Program-made: the position numbers and the translations under genes
Origin: an uncultured Clostridia bacterium
GTDB lineage: Bacteria > Bacillota > Clostridia > Christensenellales > UBA1242
Assembly (NCBI GenBank): GCA_947625955.1
Contig: CANQQH010000023.1
Coordinates: 1-11,220, forward strand
DNA: 11,220 bases
Direction: 5' to 3'
In this document: positions 7,328 through 11,220 of the stretch, in pieces
How positions within the stretch are numbered: position 1 is the first letter of the stretch
How the letters are laid out: each line of letters opens with the position of its first letter
The notes under the pieces: model-generated
The model's database searches: none
What the model saw: only the letters and a program-made list of their open reading frames with translations
What the model was told of the DNA's origin: nothing

Positions 7328-7741
7328 ATGGCAAAGAAAATCGTTAATAAAGCAAAAGAACAAATTTGGGGTACAGGAAGAAGAAAGAAAGCTATCGCAA
7401 GAGTTAGAATCTCTGCCGGCGAAGGCAAAATCATTGTTAACAAACTTCCTCTTGAAGAATACTTCAAACTCGACACCCTTATCGGTATCGTTAAACAACC
7501 TCTTGTTTTGGTTGGCGCTGAAAAGAAATATGATATCATGATCAATGTTTATGGCGGCGGACTTGCTGGTCAAGCTGGTGCTTGCCGTCATGGTATTGCA
7601 AGAGCTCTTGTTATTTCAAATGAGTCCTACAAGGCCGACATCAAATCAGCAGGCTTCTTGACTCGTGACCCAAGAATGAAAGAGAGAAAGAAGTATGGGT
7701 TGAAGAAAGCGCGCAAGGCTCCACAATTCTCCAAGAGATAG
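7328..7741 (+). CDS. rpsI: 30S ribosomal protein S9 (uS9)
   Basis: A 137-residue small-subunit protein whose C-terminal tail reaches the P-site tRNA. GTGRRKKAIARVRI (15-28), the central GGGLAGQAGACRHGIARAL segment and the C-terminal LTRDPRMKERKKYGLKKARKAPQFSKR (about 111-137), ending in the invariant SKR, are diagnostic. The N-terminus carries about a dozen basic residues before the core, a common variation. The ribosome binding site AGGA (7318-7321) overlaps the rplM stop codon, which suggests translational coupling. A 129-bp inverted-repeat element begins at the stop codon. Confidence 0.98.
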   Translation: MAKKIVNKAKEQIWGTGRRKKAIARVRISAGEGKIIVNKLPLEEYFKLDTLIGIVKQPLVLVGAEKKYDIMINVYGGGLAGQAGACRHGIARALVISNESYKADIKSAGFLTRDPRMKERKKYGLKKARKAPQFSKR

Positions 7742-7868
7742 TCGAGGGCGAAATTCGCGAAATAAGTGCAGAAACTTCAGAATTTCCAGACAGGGATTTA
7801 TGCTAAATAAACCCCGTGCCTGGAAATTTTTTGTTTCTTTCTTCTTTCATCGAATTTCACCCTCGACT
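7740..7868. repeat. 129-bp inverted-repeat element abutting the rpsI stop
   Basis: GTCGAGGGCGAAATTCG (7741-7757) is the reverse complement of CGAATTTCACCCTCGAC (7851-7867) except for one position; A7740/T7868 extends the match to 18 bp. The left arm begins inside the rpsI stop codon. Between the arms lies a strong terminator hairpin. Because transcription should end at about 7832, the right arm would rarely be copied from the rpsI side, so the symmetry looks like a DNA-level feature such as a MITE-like or intergenic repeat. No clear target duplication is seen. Confidence 0.6.
7781..7832 (+). terminator. Rho-independent terminator of rplM-rpsI
   Basis: AATTTCCAG (7781-7789) pairs perfectly with CTGGAAATT (7820-7828). 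The helix continues inwards through CA and GGG-ATTTA / TAAAT-CCC with an AAA bulge and a TGC loop. Six T follow at 7827-7832. It lies 40 bases after the rpsI stop and is the most convincing terminator in the region. Confidence 0.9.
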
Positions 7869-7943
7869 TGTTTAATGATAACCCCGTTTCAACTGTTTCC
7901 AGTATAAAGTAGCAGATAAGCGAAGATTGGGATGAAGAGTGAA

Positions 7944-7991
7944 GAAAAGAAAATGCCATAACACTACTTGCTGTATGGCGTTTTTCTTTTC
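7944..7991. terminator. Possible bidirectional terminator hairpin
   Basis: GCCATA (7955-7960) pairs with TATGGC (7974-7979) around a 13-base loop. The flanking A-rich (7944-7953) and T-rich (7981-7990) tracts extend the helix to about 17 pairs with one bulge and one wobble. The A-tract, hairpin, T-tract layout fits termination on either strand. It may back up the rpsI terminator or be an arm of the larger structured element. Confidence 0.5.
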
Positions 7992-8035
7992 AATGCTCTT
8001 CGCTCAATGTTTGCTTAGATGCGGTGAGTAGGGTA

Positions 8036-8076
8036 GCGCTCCATGAGTGGAGCGCAACTAAAAGTTGCGGGAATTT
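8036..8076 (+). other. Two overlapping hairpins followed by a short T-run
   Basis: GCGCTCCA-TGAG-TGGAGCGC (8036-8055) is a perfect 8-bp hairpin with a 4-base loop. CGCAACT-AAA-AGTTGCG (8053-8069) is a perfect 7-bp hairpin. They share bases 8053-8055, so both cannot form in full at once. GGAATTTTTAT follows the second. The pair could be an alternative-folding switch or a weak terminator; no gene starts nearby to say which. Confidence 0.45.
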
Positions 8077-8144
8077 TTATATTTGTGTTTTAGTTCAAAA
8101 ATCTAACGCAATCTGCTACCCTGGTCAACAGAACAAATAATAAC

Positions 8145-8183
8145 GGAGTAATCGTTAAAGAGGTTACTCCATTTTTATTTTTG
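8145..8183 (+). terminator. Rho-independent terminator without an upstream protein gene
   Basis: GGAGTAATC (8145-8153) pairs with GGTTACTCC (8162-8170), nine pairs with one G-T wobble and an 8-base loop, followed by ATTTTTATTTTTG. No protein gene precedes it within 400 bases and the rpsI terminator lies far upstream. It may therefore end a non-coding transcript from 7870-8140, or act as an insulator before the surface-protein promoter. Confidence 0.8.
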
Positions 8184-8241
8184 TGAGGACAAAGGGCAAG
8201 CCCCTCGCAAATAAAAAATATAAAAACCACCCTCAAACCAT

Positions 8242-8272
8242 TTGACAATTTGATGGGGGGGGGGGGTATCAT
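8242..8272 (+). promoter_or_regulatory. Promoter of the surface-protein gene with a poly-G spacer
   Basis: The -35 TTGACA (8242-8247) is a perfect consensus and the -10 TATCAT (8267-8272) matches five of six positions. The 19-bp spacer is two longer than ideal and consists of seven bases plus 12 consecutive G. Transcription would start near 8279, leaving a leader of about 100 nt before the ATG at 8382. Loss of one or two G would bring the spacing to 18 or 17 bp, so tract slippage should change promoter strength. Confidence 0.75.
8255..8266. repeat. Homopolymer tract of 12 G
   Basis: An uninterrupted G12 run in a region otherwise AT-rich, the longest G run in the window by a wide margin. It sits between the -35 and -10 of the surface-protein promoter. 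Long mononucleotide G tracts are known hypermutable contingency loci, for example the promoter spacer of porA in Neisseria. The exact count may differ between cells or through sequencing error. Confidence 0.95.
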
Positions 8273-8381
8273 ATTATGGAAAGATAAAAAAGGAAGCGGG
8301 CGTGAAATAATTGTGCGCGGCGTTTTTCTTAGGGCTACCTTTGAGTTGTGATTGATGATAGGGGAGGGGAAAATTGACAAA

Positions 8382-10325
8382 ATGAGAAAACACGTTTTGA
8401 AAATTGTTCAAATTTTGTTTCTGTGTGTTTTTCTGCTAGTCATGATTTTTCCTCAAACCAACTTTATAAATAAAATTTCAAATGATGAAAAAATTGAACA
8501 AGTTGCGGGCGATAAGGAAACCGCCAAAGCTGCAACTATTGACCCAACCAATACTGGGGCAAGTAGTGCTGGCGATACAGAAAAAGGTGGAATTGCGCTT
8601 TTGGATGCAAACACCAGTTTTTCACTTAAAAATGGAACGCTCACACAAAAATCAAAAAAATATGGTGGTGCTTTTTTTGTTTCTTCTGGGGCAACGCTCA
8701 CAATGTCAGGGGGAACAATTTCAGGCTGCTCTGCAACCTTTGGTGGTGGAATCTATGTGCAGTCAGGTGGAACTTTGACAATAACAGGCGGAACAATAAC
8801 AGGCTGTACGGCAAAATATGGAGCTGCAATATTTGTTGAAAAAGGTGCAAACTTTTCCTGTTCAAGTTCTCAAATTAACAAAAATGATATTGTTGATATG
8901 AATAACCCATACATTCTTGAAAATGTTCCTTCTGATGTTTCGGTTTTGCGTGGGACAAAAAGTCTCTTCACGGGTGATGCTATCTTCATGGGCGAATCTC
9001 TTCAAATTCTTTTTGAGAACGATTATTATATTGAATCGAAAATAACAGGCGCAACACAAATTAATAAAACCAGAAATTATACTGTTAACGACAATGTTAA
9101 TATTCAAGAGACCACAAAAATTGCTGCAACAATGGATAAATTAAGGTTTAGTTTGCAAGATAGTAGTTATTATTATTATAATGCAATGCAGAAAGACGAT
9201 ACAGTCTCAGGGGAAATTATTATTCCAACTTATCATGAGAATTGCGAAGTTGGTCGCATAGGGTCTTATGGCTTTCAAGATAATGCGGCAATAACAAGTG
9301 TTAAGCTACCGCCAACAATTAGAAATATTGGCTATTGGTCGTTCGGACATTGCAGCGGTATTTTAAGTATTAATTTGCCAGAGGGATTGGAAAGCATAGA
9401 TAGGGATGCTTTCGCATATTGTTCAAGTTTAACAAGCCTAACAATTCCTGGAACTGTTAAATCAATTGGGGAGAGTGCTTTCTTTGAATGCAAAAAGATT
9501 ACAACTTTAACATTAAAAGAAGGGGTAACAAGCATACCTAAAATGGCATTTTTTTATTGTTATAGTTTGCGAACAGTTTATTTTCCAAGTAGTTTGCAAG
9601 AAATTAAAGATAGTGCCTTTTGGTATTGTAATTTTAGAACACTAACTTTACCAAGTGGTTTAACAACTTTGGAGGATTACGCTTTCAGTTATTGCAGCGA
9701 ACTAACAAGCGTCACAATTCCTGCTAGTCTAACATCTATTGGTATCGCTCCTTTTTCCCATAGTCTTCGTCTTCTCAGCAGTATTGTGGTTGACAAAGGC
9801 AACAAAGTTTACACAAGCAGGGGCTTTGGTACAAGTTCAAGTGTTGAATGCAATGTTATTGCTGAAATTAGTTCAAAAAAATTAATTCAAGGCTGCACAA
9901 CTAGCACGCTAACGTCGGGAATTACATCAATAGAAGAATCGGCATTTTCCGGTTGTTATTATTCACAATTTACGACATTAACCATACCAGACACTGTGAA
10001 AACCATAGGACCAAGTGCTTTTTATGAATGCTCTTCTATTAAAAGTGTTATAATAGGTAGTGGAGTGACTAGTATTGAAGATAGAGCTTTCTATGGTTGT
10101 ACAAGTCTAAATGAAGTCGTGATTTCAAGTTCAACGATTTTCAGAAGTCTCGATTCAACAGCAAGCAGCAATGGGTATTTGCTTAATTATATCAATTCTA
10201 GGGGGACAGTAAAGGTTTTGGCAACCATAAGCGGAACCAACGAATACTTAACCTCATCTTTTACGAAAGGCTCCACACAAGAGACTATAAACAATAAAAA
10301 ATATAATGTTTATTATAAAAAATAA
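8382..10325 (+). CDS. Secreted surface protein with glycine-rich repeats and BspA-type leucine-rich repeats
   Basis: A 647-residue protein if started at ATG 8382; in-frame TTG 8352 and ATG 8355 are less likely because they precede or overlap the GGGGAGGGG ribosome site (8361-8369), although its 12-base spacing to 8382 is long. Residues 1-28 form a signal peptide: basic RKHVLK, then hydrophobic IVQILFLCVFLLVMIF. Next come a low-complexity linker, three 26-residue GGTISG/GGGIYV-type repeats (78-155) that resemble a right-handed beta-helix, a unique region (156-290), and about eleven 23-residue repeats of the TSIGxxAFxxCxxLTxLTIPxxV type (291-585), diagnostic of BspA/Treponema LRR_5 proteins. 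No LPXTG, membrane anchor or wall-binding repeat is visible, so it may be released or held by an unknown means. BspA-type proteins bind host matrix or other microbes; the role here is inferred. The gene is AT-richer, with different codon use, than its neighbours, which suggests transfer. Its promoter looks phase-variable. Confidence 0.9.
   Translation: MRKHVLKIVQILFLCVFLLVMIFPQTNFINKISNDEKIEQVAGDKETAKAATIDPTNTGASSAGDTEKGGIALLDANTSFSLKNGTLTQKSKKYGGAFFVSSGATLTMSGGTISGCSATFGGGIYVQSGGTLTITGGTITGCTAKYGAAIFVEKGANFSCSSSQINKNDIVDMNNPYILENVPSDVSVLRGTKSLFTGDAIFMGESLQILFENDYYIESKITGATQINKTRNYTVNDNVNIQETTKIAATMDKLRFSLQDSSYYYYNAMQKDDTVSGEIIIPTYHENCEVGRIGSYGFQDNAAITSVKLPPTIRNIGYWSFGHCSGILSINLPEGLESIDRDAFAYCSSLTSLTIPGTVKSIGESAFFECKKITTLTLKEGVTSIPKMAFFYCYSLRTVYFPSSLQEIKDSAFWYCNFRTLTLPSGLTTLEDYAFSYCSELTSVTIPASLTSIGIAPFSHSLRLLSSIVVDKGNKVYTSRGFGTSSSVECNVIAEISSKKLIQGCTTSTLTSGITSIEESAFSGCYYSQFTTLTIPDTVKTIGPSAFYECSSIKSVIIGSGVTSIEDRAFYGCTSLNEVVISSSTIFRSLDSTASSNGYLLNYINSRGTVKVLATISGTNEYLTSSFTKGSTQETINNKKYNVYYKK
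8613..8846 (+). repeat. Three tandem 26-residue repeats within the surface protein
   Basis: The translated units start TSFSLKNGTL, ATLTMSGGTI and GTLTITGGTI, and each ends in a YGGAFFVSSG / FGGGIYVQSG / YGAAIFVEKG block. All are exactly 26 residues. The last two units are the most alike, which suggests recent duplication. The pattern, alternating strand and turn with paired glycines, fits coils of a parallel beta-helix. Confidence 0.8.
9252..10136 (+). repeat. BspA-type leucine-rich repeat array
   Basis: About eleven units, mostly 23 residues, follow the pattern xxIGxxAFxxCxxLTSLxIPxxL. Seven run without a break (9252-9731). The eighth is extended by a 40-residue insert of the VDKGNKVYTS...KLIQGC type common in this family, and three more follow. 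One unit (QEIKDSAFWYC) is one residue short. The conserved Cys in most units is typical of this LRR class. Confidence 0.88.
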
Positions 10326-10339
10326 ATAATTGACCTCAT

Positions 10340-10362
10340 GGAAAAATCCATAGGGTTTTTCC
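10340..10362 (+). terminator. Weak terminator-like hairpin after the surface-protein gene
   Basis: GGAAAAATCC (10340-10349) pairs with GGGTTTTTCC (10353-10362), a ten-pair helix with one wobble and a 3-base ATA loop, starting 14 bases after the stop. The following TTGTTAG has too few T for a classic terminator, so termination may be partial and some transcripts may run into murC. Confidence 0.5.
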
Positions 10363-10394
10363 TTGTTAGTGTCGCGCAAAAAAGATTTTTTTCA

Positions 10395-10400
10395 TAGAAT
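10395..10400 (+). promoter_or_regulatory. Possible -10 element of murC
   Basis: TAGAAT ends six bases before the murC ATG, the same spacing seen at dinB and truA. No acceptable -35 lies 16-18 bp upstream and no TGn extension is present, so the promoter is doubtful. A Shine-Dalgarno sequence is also absent, which leaves either leaderless translation or an unseen upstream start. Confidence 0.3.
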
Positions 10401-10406
10401 GGCAGT

Positions 10407-11220
10407 ATGAAAAAGATTGCAAATAAAATTCATTTTTTGGGAATCGGGGGCATTTCTATGAGTGCCATTGCAATGATTCTCAAAGCGCAGGGGCACGAGG
10501 TTTCGGGCTCCGACAGAACTGAAAGCGATATCACGCGAAAGCTTGTTGATTGTGGGATTGATGTTTGCATCAATTCTCTGTCGAGCAAAATTGCTGAGGC
10601 GGAGCTTGTTGTTGTGAGTGCGGCTATAAGTGAGACCGACGAGGAACTTCTCTATGCCAAAAGTCTTGGGAAAAAGATTGTTTCGCGCGCGAAGATGCTT
10701 GGCGCGCTTGCCAGTGGCTACAAAAAAGTCATCTCAATTGCTGGCAGTCACGGAAAGACCACAACAACTGGCATGATTGCCGAAATCTTCGTTGAGGCGG
10801 GGCTCAATCCAACCGTGCATATTGGTGGGCAGATGGAGAATCCCGAGAGCAACGTGAGGATTGGGTCGAAGGAATATTTCATCACCGAGGCGTGCGAATA
10901 TGTTGATAGTTTTCTTGAACTCAAAAGCGACGTCTCGGTTATTCTCAACATTCAAAACGACCACCTCGACTATTTCAAAACCTTTGAAAATATCAATCGC
11001 TCGTTCACGAAGTTCGCGAAAAACACCAAAAAGGGCGGGCTTGTTGTGTATCTTGGCGACGACCCGCACGCGAACAAGCGCTATCTGTCGCGCAGCATAA
11101 GTTTTTCGGTGAGTGGCACAGGCGCGATCGAGGCGCGAAACATCAAGGAATATGCCAAGGGAAAGTATAAGTTCGACTGCTATTTGCTCGGCGTGAAGCT
11201 GATGAAAATCCGTCTTGGGG
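10407..11220 (+). CDS. murC: UDP-N-acetylmuramate--L-alanine ligase MurC, N-terminal part (runs off right edge)
   Basis: 271 complete codons are present and the C-terminal domain lies beyond the window. MurC adds L-alanine to UDP-MurNAc, the first amino-acid step of the peptidoglycan stem peptide, in the cytosol with ATP. Motifs: IHFLGIGGISMSAIA (8-22), the Rossmann UDP-binding loop; GSDRTESD (34-41); AGSHGKTTTT (112-121), the ATP P-loop of Mur ligases; and EACEYVDSFL (161-170) with ILNIQNDHLDYF (179-190), the MurC signature in its Clostridia form (EACEY instead of EADES). The start is the first ATG and has no Shine-Dalgarno sequence. The gene is richer in G+C than the preceding surface-protein gene. 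Confidence 0.96.
   Translation, partial: MKKIANKIHFLGIGGISMSAIAMILKAQGHEVSGSDRTESDITRKLVDCGIDVCINSLSSKIAEAELVVVSAAISETDEELLYAKSLGKKIVSRAKMLGALASGYKKVISIAGSHGKTTTTGMIAEIFVEAGLNPTVHIGGQMENPESNVRIGSKEYFITEACEYVDSFLELKSDVSVILNIQNDHLDYFKTFENINRSFTKFAKNTKKGGLVVYLGDDPHANKRYLSRSISFSVSGTGAIEARNIKEYAKGKYKFDCYLLGVKLMKIRLG

Larger units (their letters stand above)
7893..8131. other. Structured non-coding element closed by an interrupted inverted repeat
   Basis: CTGTTTCCAG (7893-7902) and GTAGCAGAT (7909-7917) pair, with an internal loop, with ATCTGCTAC (8111-8119) and CTGGTCAACAG (8121-8131). The closing helix has about 18 pairs and brackets about 193 bases. Inside are a long AT-rich hairpin (7944-7991), a second pairing AGCGAAGA/TCTTCGCT (7919-7926/7997-8004), and two GC-rich hairpins (8036-8069). 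No protein gene is convincing on either strand. A terminator follows at 8145-8183. It could be an untranslated RNA gene or a decayed mobile element. It does not match 6S RNA, tmRNA, RNase P or SRP RNA signatures that I can recognise. Confidence 0.4.

Noticed and set aside
7893..8131. 6S RNA
   Set aside because: 6S RNA is a single long hairpin with a central bubble; this element branches into several hairpins inside the closing helix.
8183..8230. Hairpin GTGAGG/CCTCGC with an A-rich tail, resembling a preQ1 or cyclic-di-GMP riboswitch
   Set aside because: The loop and tail lack the conserved preQ1 bases, and the GGGCAAGCC segment is only superficially like the cyclic-di-GMP aptamer. It also lies upstream of the predicted transcription start, so it would not be in the surface-protein mRNA.
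8090..8380. Minus-strand open frame of 96 codons in the gap before the surface-protein gene
   Set aside because: It runs through the terminator, the G12 tract (read as PPPP) and the promoter; no ribosome binding site and no protein-like pattern.
8613..8846. CRISPR-like direct repeats
   Set aside because: The repeats are in-frame protein repeats of 78 bases with diverged sequence and no constant repeat/spacer pattern; no cas genes are present.

Overview
The window looks like chromosomal DNA of an anaerobic, low-GC Gram-positive bacterium (Firmicutes, probably Clostridia). The evidence is a single-chain pyruvate:ferredoxin oxidoreductase of the anaerobe type, a Bacillus/Clostridium-type LexA operator, a Firmicutes-style truA / rplM / rpsI cluster, good Shine-Dalgarno sequences on several genes and sigma-A-like -35/-10 promoters. 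The standard genetic code fits every gene. The genus cannot be named from the sequence alone.

Layout: (1) 1-518, minus strand, the N-terminal part of a class I SAM-dependent methyltransferase that runs off the left edge. (2) 643-1961, a Y-family DNA polymerase (dinB type) behind a near-consensus promoter whose 17-bp spacer holds a consensus LexA/SOS box; the promoter geometry implies a leaderless mRNA. (3) 2027-2257, minus, a small conserved-looking protein of unknown function. (4) 2383-5871, minus, pyruvate:ferredoxin oxidoreductase with its own terminator and strong promoter. (5) Divergently, truA (tRNA pseudouridine synthase, also apparently leaderless), followed by rplM-rpsI (ribosomal proteins uL13-uS9) behind their own promoter. 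(6) 7742-8381, about 640 bases without a protein gene but dense in structure: a 129-bp inverted-repeat element abutting the rpsI stop, a strong terminator inside it, a second ~240-nt element closed by an interrupted inverted repeat, several more hairpins and another terminator, then a promoter. (7) 8382-10325, a secreted surface protein combining 26-residue glycine-rich repeats with BspA-type leucine-rich repeats. (8) 10407 to the right edge, the N-terminal part of murC (peptidoglycan synthesis).

The most notable observation is the promoter of the surface protein. A perfect TTGACA -35 and a TATCAT -10 are separated by 19 bp, and the spacer contains an uninterrupted run of 12 G. This is the architecture of a phase-variable promoter, where slippage changes the -35/-10 distance and switches a surface protein on or off. 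Other points worth a second look are the operator-in-spacer SOS control of dinB, the identical 6-nt distance between the -10 and the ATG at dinB, truA and possibly murC (leaderless transcripts in a genome that otherwise uses Shine-Dalgarno sites), and the structured non-coding region upstream of the surface-protein gene.

Apart from rplM-rpsI, the genes do not form one pathway. They are mostly single-gene transcription units for central anaerobic metabolism, translation, wall synthesis and DNA damage tolerance, with one accessory surface-protein locus inserted between rpsI and murC.
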